This document shows positions 21,708 to 29,341 of a DNA stretch of 64,000 nucleotides, in pieces. How positions within the stretch are numbered: position 1 is the stretch's first letter; each line of letters opens with the position of its first letter. Under the pieces are notes generated by a model. That model was not told the DNA's origin. It made no database searches and saw nothing but the letters and a program-made list of their open reading frames with translations. A program made the position numbers and the translations under genes. This DNA comes from Gordonia otitidis NBRC 100426 (lineage in GTDB: Bacteria > Actinomycetota > Actinomycetes > Mycobacteriales > Mycobacteriaceae), in assembly GCF_000248075.1 (NCBI RefSeq), contig NZ_BAFB01000182.1, positions 1 to 64,000 on the forward strand, written 5' to 3'.

Positions 21708-22028
21708 CGACATCTCCGGATCCGCGGTCGCGCCTCCCCTTTCGCCCCACGGGTCGCCGCGACTCCGAGAGGCGGACCCGACGGCCGGCCGTCGGCGTCG
21801 ACAACGCCGCCGACCTCGGTGCTTCCTGACCCGGGAGTCAGATGAAATTCCGATTACGCGCAGGCTGACGGCAATAGTCGGGTGCCCGATGTCACGCCCT
21901 GATGCGCCAGAATGCGATCTACGCCACTAGCTGCGGAAACATAACGGCAATAATCGAACAACCGGCGTAGCATAGAACATTGGCACGGACGCGGGTGCAC
22001 CACCCCCCTCCCGCAAGGGGCCACGGAG

Positions 22029-22044
22029 AGTGATATTGCACACG
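22029..22044. promoter_or_regulatory. Candidate Crp (cAMP receptor) site 1 upstream of whiB1
   Basis: AGTGA-TATTGC-ACACG. The half-sites and 6-bp spacing resemble the Crp site that I recall for M. tuberculosis whiB1 (AGTGA-N6-CCACG). Binding is inferred from sequence only. Confidence 0.5.
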
Positions 22045-22076
22045 TGTCGATGAACACCATTGACTTCGGCTGGATT

Positions 22077-22092
22077 CGTGAAAGTATTCACA
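22077..22092. promoter_or_regulatory. Candidate Crp site 2 upstream of whiB1
   Basis: CGTGA-AAGTAT-TCACA, a full match to the actinobacterial Crp consensus YGTGA-N6-TCACR, and also a perfect GTGAA-N4-TTCAC palindrome. It is 114 bp before the whiB1 start, between site 1 and the gene. Confidence 0.62.
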
Positions 22093-22205
22093 AGCAACAG
22101 CACGGAAACATTTGGTGTGTCTACGTGAACTGATGGTTACAGCCACAAGAAGCAAGATTTCGATGACGAGTGGTGCGCGTGATACGCGCGCCTGAAGGAG
22201 AAGGA

Positions 22206-22460
22206 ATGGACTGGCGTCACAAGGCAATCTGTCGCGACGAGGACCCCGAGCTGTTCTTCCCTGTGGGAACCAGCGGTCCGGCAATCGCTCAGATCGCTGA
22301 TGCGAAGCTCGTCTGCGCGCGGTGCCCCGTCACCGCCGAATGCCTGTCCTGGGCTCTCGAGTCCGGTCAGGACGCCGGTGTGTGGGGCGGCATGAGCGAG
22401 GACGAGCGCCGTGCGCTCAAGCGTCGCACTGCACGCACGCGGACACGCAGCAGCGTCTGA
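22206..22460 (+). CDS. whiB1: WhiB1 iron-sulfur transcription regulator
   Basis: 84 residues, the standard WhiB1 length. Four cysteines (9, 37, 40, 46) hold a 4Fe-4S cluster that reacts with nitric oxide; GVWGG (58-62) and the basic tail RRALKRRTARTRTR are the turn and DNA-binding part. WhiB1 binds the principal sigma factor region 4 and is an essential regulator in mycobacteria. The ATG at 22206 follows AAGGAGAAGGA. The upstream region has two Crp-like sites, and a strong terminator follows. Confidence 0.97.
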   Translation: MDWRHKAICRDEDPELFFPVGTSGPAIAQIADAKLVCARCPVTAECLSWALESGQDAGVWGGMSEDERRALKRRTARTRTRSSV

Positions 22461-22475
22461 TCGATTCAGACCACG

Positions 22476-22532
22476 GTCCCCGATCACTGCGGGGACGACA
22501 AGTTGACCCGGCCGAGTGCCGGGTCTTCTTGT
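22476..22532 (+). terminator. Double-hairpin terminator after whiB1
   Basis: First hairpin GTCCCCG...CGGGGAC (22476-22496). Second hairpin GACCCGGC-CGAGT-GCCGGGTC (22505-22525) followed by TTCTTGTCT. It separates whiB1 from the convergent pdtaS gene. Confidence 0.8.
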
Positions 22533-22609
22533 CTGTTCTCGTTGTCAACGTGGGACTGCGCTCCTTGTTGCACATGAGCCCGACACGATCGGCCCCTTCT
22601 GCGACAAGC

Positions 22610-24124
22610 TCACGCGGGCGTGCGCGCATGCAATGGCACCGTGATGCGCGCTTGTGCTCCCTGCCCTTGCGGGTTCGGGCCTAGTTCCAGCGCGCCACCG
22701 AGTTCGATGTTCACGAGCGTCTGGACGATCTGCAGGCCCAGTCGTTCGGAGTCGTTGATCGAGAAGTTGTCGGGCAGCCCGGTGCCGTTGTCGCGCACGG
22801 TGAGCACCATGCGACGCACATCGCGGTCGGCCGAGATCTCGATACGCGCGTCGTCGCGCGGCTGCGCGAAGCCGTGTTCGACGGCGTTCTGGATCAGTTC
22901 GGTCAACACCATCACCAGTGGCATCGCCAGTTCTGCCGGCAGTACGCCGAGCCGGTCGCGGTGGCTCACCGACACCGGCGTCTCCCCTGCCGCGACGTCG
23001 ACCATGCTCGGGAGCAACCTCGACACCGCCTCGTCCATGTCGACCTCTTCGTCGACGCTGCCGGACAGCAGCTCGTGCACGGTCGCGATGGCCGCCACCC
23101 GCCGCACAGCCTCCACGAGAGCCGATCGAGCTTCGTCGTTGGACGTCCGCCGCGCCTGCAGGCGTAGCAGCGCCGAAACCGACTGCAAGTTGTTCTTGAC
23201 CCGGTGATGTATCTCGCGGATCGTGGCGTCCTTGCTGATCAGCGCGAGATCGCGGCGCTTGACCTCCGTGACGTCACGGATGAGCACCACCGCTCCGGAA
23301 CTCACCCCTCGCGGACGAAGGGGCACCGCCCGCAGGAGCACGGTCGCCCGACGCGCATCGGCTTCCATGCGCATACCCACGTCGGGATACGGCCCCTCGG
23401 GCGGAACGAGGACACCGGCCGCGACGTCGATCATGGTCGCCGCGTCATGCGACTCGAACGCGTCGGTCAACAGCGACGTCGTCACGTCGGACAGTCGCCT
23501 CCCCGACAACTCCGAGGTCCACCCCATGCGATGAAACGCCGAGAGCGCATTGGGGCTCGCGTACACGACGACGCCACGCTCGTCGACGCGGACGAAGCCG
23601 TCGCCCGCGCGCGGTGTCGACAGACCCCTCGGATTGGCCTCGAGTCGCGCGAACGTACCGTCGGCGACCATCTGACACAGATCGTTGGCGGAGTCCTGGT
23701 ACGCCAGCTCCAACGGCGACGGAAGTCGCGGATGGGTGAGATCGACGGCCCTGGTGAGCACGCCGATCACATCACCGGAGAATCCCACCGGGACCGCCTC
23801 ACGTCGGATCGCGACCGACCCGAGCCATGTGGGATCCTCCTCGCGCAGGATGTGCCCCTCGTCGAATGCGCGGACGGCCTGCGGATCGGCATCGGCGTCG
23901 ACGACCATGCCGACCTGATCGCTGGGGAACACCGTCGACGCCGTGTTGGGGCGGCATTGCGCGACCGTCACCACTTCGCCGCTCTCCGCACGTACCGCGA
24001 GCAGGAAGTCGGCAAAGGAGAGGTCGGCGAGGAGTTGCCATTCGGCGACGAGTCGCTGCAGGTAGGCCGCAGCGCGGTCGGACAGTGTGGTGTGTTCGGC
24101 GAGGAGATCCGCCAGCGTCGACAT
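22610..24124 (-). CDS. pdtaS: Sensor histidine kinase PdtaS
   Basis: 504 residues, cytosolic. An N-terminal GAF-type domain (about 1-155) and a PAS domain (about 170-290) precede a HisKA_2 dimerisation helix with the phospho-acceptor EIHHRVKNNLQS (His306/307) and an HATPase_c domain showing LTELIQNAVEHGF, DNGTGLPD and LGLQIVQTL. In mycobacteria PdtaS phosphorylates the RNA-binding antiterminator PdtaR; the partner gene is not next to it here. It ends just after the whiB1 terminator on the opposite strand, and the biotinyl carrier gene lies 28 nt upstream. Confidence 0.92.
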   Translation of the reverse strand: MSTLADLLAEHTTLSDRAAAYLQRLVAEWQLLADLSFADFLLAVRAESGEVVTVAQCRPNTASTVFPSDQVGMVVDADADPQAVRAFDEGHILREEDPTWLGSVAIRREAVPVGFSGDVIGVLTRAVDLTHPRLPSPLELAYQDSANDLCQMVADGTFARLEANPRGLSTPRAGDGFVRVDERGVVVYASPNALSAFHRMGWTSELSGRRLSDVTTSLLTDAFESHDAATMIDVAAGVLVPPEGPYPDVGMRMEADARRATVLLRAVPLRPRGVSSGAVVLIRDVTEVKRRDLALISKDATIREIHHRVKNNLQSVSALLRLQARRTSNDEARSALVEAVRRVAAIATVHELLSGSVDEEVDMDEAVSRLLPSMVDVAAGETPVSVSHRDRLGVLPAELAMPLVMVLTELIQNAVEHGFAQPRDDARIEISADRDVRRMVLTVRDNGTGLPDNFSINDSERLGLQIVQTLVNIELGGALELGPNPQGQGAQARITVPLHARTPA

Positions 24125-24152
24125 CGGCTTCGCTCAACAGTGTCGCGGGCGA

Positions 24153-24368
24153 CTACTCGTAGGTGGCGATGACGTCGCCCGCCTGGATCACGTCGCCGAC
24201 CTGCACCTTGACGTCGGCGAGGGTGCCCGACTCCTCCGCGAGTACCGGGATCTCCATTTTCATCGATTCGAGCAGGACGAGTGTGTCGCCGATCTCGATC
24301 TGCTGACCGGGCGTTGCCCGGACTTCGAGAACACTCGCCACGATCTCGGCGACCACGTCTTCTGCCAT
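24153..24368 (-). CDS. Biotin/lipoyl attachment protein (TB7.3-like)
   Basis: 71 residues, a free-standing biotinyl domain. The modification site LESMKMEIP places the biotinyl lysine at 37, flanked by the two hairpin strands VAEIVASVLEV and VGDVIQAGDVIATYE. It probably serves as the carboxyl carrier of an acyl-CoA or other biotin carboxylase encoded elsewhere. The ATG at 24368 gives the same length as Rv3221c. It lies close upstream of pdtaS. Confidence 0.92.
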   Translation of the reverse strand: MAEDVVAEIVASVLEVRATPGQQIEIGDTLVLLESMKMEIPVLAEESGTLADVKVQVGDVIQAGDVIATYE

Positions 24369-24471
24369 GGGCTCAAATCTAATCCACCACTGTGCCCCGA
24401 CAGCAGAACACCCGCGAGCGAACCACCCGACCATCAGAGAGTTCGACGCGGGCCCGCCGGCTCGGGGCACG

Positions 24472-24521
24472 AAAAAGCCCGGGCGGACGCGGTCGATGTG
24501 ACCGACTGTCACGCTCCGGGC
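24472..24521 (-). terminator. Terminator downstream of the bL37 gene
   Basis: Stem of GCCCGG (24477-24482) with CCGGGC (24516-24521), extended by GCG/CGC and an inner CGGTC/GACCG hairpin. Five A residues on the plus strand give a T5 tract after the stem on the minus strand. Confidence 0.75.
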
Positions 24522-24540
24522 GTTTCGTCTGGCACGCAGC

Positions 24541-24615
24541 TCAGGCGTTGGGGCGCTTGCCGTGGTTGGCAGCACTCTTCTTGCGTGCGCGCTTCTTGCG
24601 TCCGCGCTTACCCAT
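24541..24615 (-). CDS. 50S ribosomal protein bL37 (24 residues)
   Basis: A 25-codon frame from the ATG at 24615: MGKRGRKKRARKKSAANHGK plus RPNA, stop at 24541. It has a near-perfect Shine-Dalgarno AAGGAGG placed seven bases before the ATG and its own terminator. The sequence matches the actinobacterial ribosomal protein bL37, recognised in mycobacterial ribosome structures as a very short, basic peptide of 24 residues. Easily missed by gene finders because of its size. Confidence 0.9.
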   Translation of the reverse strand: MGKRGRKKRARKKSAANHGKRPNA

Positions 24616-24744
24616 GACGGGCCTCCTTCGTCTCCGATGTGCTCAGTGATTGTCCCACGTCGGCCCCCCATTCCGGGAATCGGTGCCGGTGGGGAGTGAT
24701 CGGTACCCGGCAGGATGCGGCGTCTCGGTCGCCCGAGACGGGCG

Positions 24745-25059
24745 TCATTCGCCGCCGGAGTACCGCGTTTCGCGTACGACGACGGTCTTGCGGATCTCGA
24801 CGCGGAGTCGGTCGCGCAAGCTGTCCGGCGCACGATCGCCACCGCATTTGCGGTTGATCAGCGCCTTCAGCTGTCGCTCGATGCCGTAATGCGCCAGGCA
24901 CGACGGGCAGTTGTCCAGATGCTGCTGCAACCGGGCGCGGGCGGCGGCGTCACACTCGTTGTCGAGGACGAGCCATACCTCGGCGATCACCGCAGAACAA
25001 TCGAGCGAGGTGAACTCCGGGTCGTCGGCCTGCGTCACCTCGGGAATCGAGTCGCTCAT
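24745..25059 (-). CDS. rshA: Anti-sigma factor RshA (zinc-binding, redox-sensing)
   Basis: 104 residues. The ZAS motif HLDNCPSC (His47, Cys51, Cys54) plus Cys21 forms the zinc/redox site that releases SigH on oxidation. Start codon overlaps the sigH stop by four bases (ATGA), so the two are made together. It holds SigH inactive in reducing conditions. The tail after [10 protein letters not shown] is basic and charged, as in other SigH/SigR anti-sigma factors. Confidence 0.93.
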   Translation of the reverse strand: MSDSIPEVTQADDPEFTSLDCSAVIAEVWLVLDNECDAAARARLQQHLDNCPSCLAHYGIERQLKALINRKCGGDRAPDSLRDRLRVEIRKTVVVRETRYSGGE

Positions 25060-25967
25060 CGTGCCACCCCGCTCTTTGAGGCCGGCTCGCGGATGAAGCC
25101 GCGGTCGCGGGCCACATCGGTCAGCAGTTCGCGCAGCTGACGGCGTCCACGGTGCAGACGCGACATGACGGTGCCGATCGGGGTGTCCATGATCTCGGCG
25201 ATCTCCTTGTACGGGAGACCCTCGACATCGGCGTAGTACACGGCCATCCGGAAATCCTCGGGAAGTGCCTGCAGCGCCGCTTTGATCTCGTCGTCGGGCA
25301 GTGCGTCGAGAGCCTCGATCTCGGCAGATCGCAGACCGGTCGACGTGTGCTCGGCGTTGGCTGCGAGTTGCCAGTCGGTGATCTCGTCGGTCGGGTACTG
25401 GGCGGGCTGGCGCTGCTTCTTGCGGTACCCGTTGATGTAGGTGTTGGTGAGGATGCGGTACAGCCAGGCCTTGAGGTTGGTGCCCTCACGGAACGAGGCG
25501 AACGCCGAGAACGCCTTCACGTAGGTTTCCTGCACGAGGTCTTCCGCATCGGCCGGATTGCGCGTCATCCGCAGTGCGGCGCCGTACATCTGGTCGAGCA
25601 ACGGGAGCGCGTCGCGCTCGAACCGTTCGGTGAGGTCGGCATCGGTTTCCGACGGATCGGCACGACGCGGCGCCGCCGAGCCGGCCGCGGTGGATGCCGA
25701 TTCCTGGGTGACGGACTCTTCTGTGGTCGACTCGGCTGTGGTCGACTGAACTGGGGTCGACTCACCTGGGACGGTGTCGCTTGTCCGGTCAGCACCGCCG
25801 GCAGAGTCGGGGGACTCGGGAGAAGCCACGTAATTCCCTTCGCTGATGACTCCGGTACCGCGAACCCCGCTGAAGGGCGTCGCAGATGCACCGGTGATGT
25901 CGATCAAGCTTACCGACCCCGCTTGCGTTCCGAGTTTCCCAGGTCGTTCGAGCACCATTGCTCCCAT
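25056..25967 (-). CDS. sigH: ECF sigma factor SigH, N-terminally extended form
   Basis: 303 residues from the ATG at 25967 (strong site GAGGAGG). Region 2 ([11 protein letters not shown]...[14 protein letters not shown]) and region 4 ([21 protein letters not shown]) closely match mycobacterial SigH and Streptomyces SigR, which direct the thiol-oxidative and heat stress response. A second usable start, GTG at 25829 with AAGGGA before it, would give a 257-residue form. The first 110 residues are disordered, Ser/Thr/Glu-rich, and lie on a 15-bp tandem repeat. A SigH-type promoter lies upstream of the long start. Co-translated with rshA. Confidence 0.94.
   Translation of the reverse strand: MGAMVLERPGKLGTQAGSVSLIDITGASATPFSGVRGTGVISEGNYVASPESPDSAGGADRTSDTVPGESTPVQSTTAESTTEESVTQESASTAAGSAAPRRADPSETDADLTERFERDALPLLDQMYGAALRMTRNPADAEDLVQETYVKAFSAFASFREGTNLKAWLYRILTNTYINGYRKKQRQPAQYPTDEITDWQLAANAEHTSTGLRSAEIEALDALPDDEIKAALQALPEDFRMAVYYADVEGLPYKEIAEIMDTPIGTVMSRLHRGRRQLRELLTDVARDRGFIREPASKSGVAR
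25702..25776. repeat. 15-bp tandem repeat, 5 units, in the SigH N-terminus
   Basis: Diverged units of the form TCxxCTGxGGTCGAC, starting at 25702, 25717, 25732, 25747 and 25762. In the sigH frame they encode [25 protein letters not shown]. The period equals five codons, so changes in copy number keep the frame. Confidence 0.8.
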
Positions 25968-26075
25968 CGACGATCCACCTCCTCGATCTGTCCTGTTGTC
26001 CTGTACTTATCCGGTCCACCAACATGTGAACCACCCGCTGAGCAGCGGTGGGGCAGCGCCCTGACATTGTTGGTC

Positions 26076-26101
26076 AACAGGGTGGCGCCGACAATTGTTC
26101 C
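26076..26101 (-). promoter_or_regulatory. SigH-type (autoregulatory) promoter upstream of sigH
   Basis: On the minus strand: -35 GGAAC (26097-26101), 18-bp spacer, -10 GTT (26076-26078). This equals the SigH/SigR consensus GGAAY-N18/19-GTT. Transcription would begin near 26068, about 100 nt before the long sigH start. Confidence 0.68.
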
Positions 26102-26109
26102 GCGCATGT

Positions 26110-26145
26110 CCGATTTGTTGGCGCACACTGATCTGTTGGCGCACG
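26110..26145. repeat. 18-bp tandem duplication upstream of ybaK
   Basis: GATTTGTTGGCGCACACT followed directly by GATCTGTTGGCGCACGCG: two copies, four mismatches, in the gap between sigH and ybaK. Confidence 0.75.
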
Positions 26146-26166
26146 CGACACACACGGGAGGTTCCG

Positions 26167-26655
26167 ATGGCAGCGACTCCAGCACTCACTGCGCTCGCCA
26201 AGGCGGGGGTGCCACACGACGTGCACAGCTACGCGCACGACCGGAAGTCCGACGCCTACGGAGCGGAGGCGGTCGACGCGTTGTCGTCGCTCGGCGTGTC
26301 GCCGGAACAGATCTTCAAGACACTCGTCGTGTCGCTGACCGGCGGACCAGGTGGGCTCGCCGTCGCCGTCGTGCCCGTACCGCACAAGCTGTCACTCAAG
26401 GCCATCGCGGCGGCCCTCGGGGCATCCAAGGCTGTCATGGCCGACGCCAAGGCCGTCACCCGATCGACCGGTTACGTGCTCGGCGGCGTGTCACCACTGG
26501 GACAGCGCACAGCCCTGCCGACCGTCGTCGACTCGTCGGCACTGGCCTGGGACCGAGTCCTGTGCAGCGCAGGTAAACGCGGCCTGGAGGTGGAGCTGTC
26601 GCCGACCGACCTCGTGGCGGCGACCTCGGCGGTCACCGCCGACATCGCTGTCTGA
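26167..26655 (+). CDS. ybaK: Cys-tRNA(Pro)/Cys-tRNA(Cys) deacylase YbaK (EbsC)
   Basis: 162 residues. YbaK proteins hydrolyse cysteine wrongly loaded on tRNA(Pro). Seen motifs: FKTLVV (with the essential Lys), VVPVPHKLSLKAIAAALG, TGYVLGGVSPLGQR and PTVVDSSAL. The ATG at 26167 follows GGGAGG at the right distance and matches the normal length; the in-frame upstream start adds a Cys/Trp-rich stretch unlike the family. Thirty-two nt separate it from the SRAP gene, so they may be co-transcribed. Confidence 0.92.
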   Translation: MAATPALTALAKAGVPHDVHSYAHDRKSDAYGAEAVDALSSLGVSPEQIFKTLVVSLTGGPGGLAVAVVPVPHKLSLKAIAAALGASKAVMADAKAVTRSTGYVLGGVSPLGQRTALPTVVDSSALAWDRVLCSAGKRGLEVELSPTDLVAATSAVTADIAV

Positions 26656-26687
26656 GTCGTGTCGGTACCGCGTGACAGCATGGAGTC

Positions 26688-27497
26688 ATGTGCGGACGTT
26701 TCGCGGTGACCACCGACCCTGCCAAGCTCGCGGCCGAGATCGACGCGGTGAACGAGGTGCCCGCGTCGTCGGCGACTGGTTCCACCGAAAGCGCTGATGG
26801 CGACGCGACCGGCACCGAACAGACGGACTCCACGAGTGACGAGCGCAAGTCGCGACCGCTCGGCACGAATTACAACGTGGCGCCGACGTCGACGATCCTG
26901 ACGGTCGTCGAACGTCATTCCCACGACGACCCACACGACGATCCGCGCCTGCGTATCCGCCCGATGCGGTGGGGGTTGGTCCCGTCCTGGGCCAAGGAGG
27001 TCGGCAAGGGGCCGCTGCTGTTCAACGCTCGCGCTGAGACGGCCGCGGAGAAGAGTTCGTTCCGCAGTGCGGTCAAGTCGAAGCGCTGCCTCGTTCCGAT
27101 GGACGGCTGGTACGAGTGGAAGGCCGGTCCGGATAACAGCAAGGGCAAGCCGACGAAGATCCCGTTCTTCATGTCACCGAAGGACGGCACCCGGCTGTTC
27201 ATGGCCGGGCTGTGGTCGACCTGGCACGACCGTTCCGACCGCGACGCCCCTCCCCTGCTGAGTTGCACGATTCTCACGACCGATGCCGTCGGCGAATTGC
27301 GCGAGGTCCACGACCGTATGCCCCTGATCATGCCGTTCGACAACTGGGACGCCTGGCTCGACCCCGACCATCCTGCCCCGACCGAGCTGTTCTCACCCCC
27401 GAGTCACGAGGTGGCGGACGCGATCGGAATTCGCGAGGTGTCGCCACTGGTCAACCGGGTCACCAACAACGGCCCGGAACTGCTCGCGCCTGCCTGA
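26688..27497 (+). CDS. SRAP (SOS response-associated, HMCES/YedK-like) abasic-site protein
   Basis: 269 residues. The catalytic Cys2 in MCGRF crosslinks covalently to abasic sites in single-stranded DNA. Further active-site residues are seen in YNVAPTS (Asn), GWYEWK (Glu) and EVHDRMPLI (His), all as in HMCES/YedK. A low-complexity acidic insertion of roughly 35 residues (about 23-58) separates MCGRF from the NVAPTS strand and is unlike the compact bacterial proteins. It follows ybaK on the same strand and is convergent with the alcohol dehydrogenase gene. Confidence 0.92.
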   Translation: MCGRFAVTTDPAKLAAEIDAVNEVPASSATGSTESADGDATGTEQTDSTSDERKSRPLGTNYNVAPTSTILTVVERHSHDDPHDDPRLRIRPMRWGLVPSWAKEVGKGPLLFNARAETAAEKSSFRSAVKSKRCLVPMDGWYEWKAGPDNSKGKPTKIPFFMSPKDGTRLFMAGLWSTWHDRSDRDAPPLLSCTILTTDAVGELREVHDRMPLIMPFDNWDAWLDPDHPAPTELFSPPSHEVADAIGIREVSPLVNRVTNNGPELLAPA

Positions 27498-27508
27498 CCT
27501 CCGCGTGG

Positions 27509-28513
27509 TCAGTCGTCGGGGACGAGCACGGCGGCACCGTCGAACCGGCCTGCCTCCAGATCGGCGAGCGCATGGTCGGCCCTAGAGAGCGGATACCTGT
27601 GCGTGGTGGCGGCGATCCCGTATCGGGCCGCGAGTTCGAGGAATTCACGGCCGTCGTCGCGCGTGTTGGCGGTGACCGAGCGGATCTCTTTCTCGTAGAA
27701 CAGTTCTCGCTCATAGTTCAGCATCGGGATGTCCGACAGGTGGATGCCCGCTATCGAGAGCACGCCACCGCGGTCGAGTGCGCGCATCGCCACCGGGACG
27801 AGTTCTCCGACGGGCGCGAAGGTGATGGCGGCGTCGAGCGGCACCGGCGGCGCATCGTAGGCGCCGTTGACCGAGGCCGCCCCCAACGATCGGGCGAGTT
27901 CCTGCGCTTTCTCTCCGCGGGTCATGACGTGGACCTCCGCGCCCTGCGCGATCGCCAGTTGCGCGCACAGGTGTGCGCTGCCGCCGAATCCGTACAACCC
28001 CAGCCTGCCGCCGTCGGGCAGTGATGCCCGTACCAGTGCGCGGTAGCCGATGATTCCCGCGCAGAGCAGCGGGGCGAGCGTGACGTCGTCGACGCCGTCG
28101 GGCAGTCGGTAGGCAAAATCGGCAGGAACCGTCGTGTACTCGGCGTAACCCCCATCGACGTCCCAACCGGTGTATGTCGATGCCGGACAGAGATTCTCAT
28201 TGCCTCGTCTGCAGTACTTACACGTTCCGTCGGTGTGGTGGAGCCAGGCCACCCCGACGCGGTCGCCGCTGTCGAAGCCGCGCACCTGCTCACCGGAGTC
28301 GACGACCTCACCGACCACCTCGTGTCCCGGCGTGACGCCTGCGCGATGAACCGGGAGGTCACCCTCGGTGACATGCAAATCGGTACGACAGACACCACAG
28401 GCACGCACCTTGACCAGCAATTCGTCCGGGCCCGGCGTAGGCACGGGTTTGTCGACCAATTCGATGGGGTGGCCGCCGATCGGCCCGGGGCGGGTGACTG
28501 ACCATGCGCGCAT
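27509..28513 (-). CDS. Zinc-dependent alcohol dehydrogenase, AdhA-like
   Basis: 334 residues from the ATG at 28513. Catalytic zinc ligands lie in [10 protein letters not shown] (Cys42) and [10 protein letters not shown] (His64, Glu65); the structural zinc cluster is [12 protein letters not shown]. The nucleotide site is [16 protein letters not shown], the form usual in AdhA-type enzymes. It oxidises a primary alcohol or reduces an aldehyde with NAD(P) in the cytoplasm. A longer upstream frame of 200 codons is low-complexity and not part of the enzyme. Divergent from the DUF1345 gene, with only 42 nt between the starts. Confidence 0.9.
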   Translation of the reverse strand: MRAWSVTRPGPIGGHPIELVDKPVPTPGPDELLVKVRACGVCRTDLHVTEGDLPVHRAGVTPGHEVVGEVVDSGEQVRGFDSGDRVGVAWLHHTDGTCKYCRRGNENLCPASTYTGWDVDGGYAEYTTVPADFAYRLPDGVDDVTLAPLLCAGIIGYRALVRASLPDGGRLGLYGFGGSAHLCAQLAIAQGAEVHVMTRGEKAQELARSLGAASVNGAYDAPPVPLDAAITFAPVGELVPVAMRALDRGGVLSIAGIHLSDIPMLNYERELFYEKEIRSVTANTRDDGREFLELAARYGIAATTHRYPLSRADHALADLEAGRFDGAAVLVPDD

Positions 28514-28555
28514 GTCCCCACTGTAATTTCGTCGCGCCCGGTGTGTACTTGGTCC

Positions 28556-29308
28556 ATGAATGCCGACCGAACGAGTGCCGATCAAGGAAGCTCCGGGCAA
28601 GGAGCCTCTGGACCGACGAGTTCTGGACCGTCGAGTTCTGGACCGTCGAGTTCTGGACAGTCGAGTTCTGGCTGGGGCTGGCTCCGGATGCCCCATCGCG
28701 GCGACGCGCCTGCGATCGTGCGGCTCGCGGTGAGTATCGCGGTCGGAGCTGCGGCCGCCGTCGGCATCGCGCAGGAGATCCCCCGGGGGGCTCCGCTCGC
28801 CGGGTGGGCGATCGGCGCGGGCCTGTTCGTGATCTGGACGTGGCTGGCGCTGTGGCCGATGGACAACACTGCCACCGAAACCCACGCCAGCAAGGAGGAA
28901 CCGACGCGATTGGGTGCGTTCGCCATCATTCTCGTCGCCGCTTTCATGAGCCTGATCGGCATCGTCGAGGTGCTCTCCCGGAAGGACCCGGTGCTGCTCC
29001 TCGTCGCACTTCTGTCCGTCGTCGCCTCGTGGGCGGCGATCCACACGATGTACGCCATGCACTATGCCCGCGCGTATTTCGGGACCGACGGTCCTGCCGG
29101 CGTCGACTTTCACCAGGACGATCCCCCGCGCTACAGCGATTTCGCCTACATGGCGGTCACGGTCGGCATGAGCTACGCGATCTCCGACACCGACATCGGA
29201 TCGTCGAAACTACGCCGAGTCATCGTCTTCCACGCGTTGCTGAGCTACTTCTTCGGCACGGTGATCGTCGCGTTGTTGATCAATCTCACCGCGAACGTCG
29301 GGTCCTGA
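28556..29308 (+). CDS. DUF1345 membrane protein
   Basis: 250 residues from the ATG at 28556. The first 40 residues are Ser/Gly/Pro-rich and encoded by a 15-bp tandem repeat. Then come about five membrane helices with the family motifs [14 protein letters not shown] and [22 protein letters not shown], followed by [25 protein letters not shown]1345 proteins are uncharacterised; the conserved pore-like segment recalls small ion channels, but that is speculation. Shares a very short intergenic region with adhA. Confidence 0.85.
   Translation: MNADRTSADQGSSGQGASGPTSSGPSSSGPSSSGQSSSGWGWLRMPHRGDAPAIVRLAVSIAVGAAAAVGIAQEIPRGAPLAGWAIGAGLFVIWTWLALWPMDNTATETHASKEEPTRLGAFAIILVAAFMSLIGIVEVLSRKDPVLLLVALLSVVASWAAIHTMYAMHYARAYFGTDGPAGVDFHQDDPPRYSDFAYMAVTVGMSYAISDTDIGSSKLRRVIVFHALLSYFFGTVIVALLINLTANVGS
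28595..28669. repeat. 15-bp tandem repeat, 4-5 units, in the DUF1345 N-terminus
   Basis: GGACCGACGAGTTCT, GGACCGTCGAGTTCT twice, and GGACAGTCGAGTTCT (starts 28610, 28625, 28640, 28655), preceded by a diverged unit at 28595. Two units are identical, so the expansion looks recent. In frame it encodes GPSSS blocks. Confidence 0.92.
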
Positions 29309-29341
29309 GCACGTTCGATCGGCCGCGCTGGCTACACACGC

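Larger units (their letters stand above)
21708..22205. promoter_or_regulatory. 498-nt non-coding region upstream of whiB1
   Basis: No gene is supported. The last 360 nt are clearly more AT-rich than the surroundings, as expected for a control region. It holds two Crp-like palindromes (listed separately, centres 48 bp apart) and, next to the gene, the strong ribosome-binding site AAGGAGAAGGA. No confident -10 hexamer could be assigned. Confidence 0.6.

Noticed and set aside
25838-25965. SigH-type promoters inside the sigH N-terminal coding region
   Set aside because: GGAAT/GGAAA-like words occur but without GTT at the required distance; only the site at 26076-26101 fits.
27509-29113. 534-codon alcohol dehydrogenase frame read as a fusion protein
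   Set aside because: The added N-terminal 200 residues are antisense to the DUF1345 gene and its repeat; the enzyme starts at 28513.
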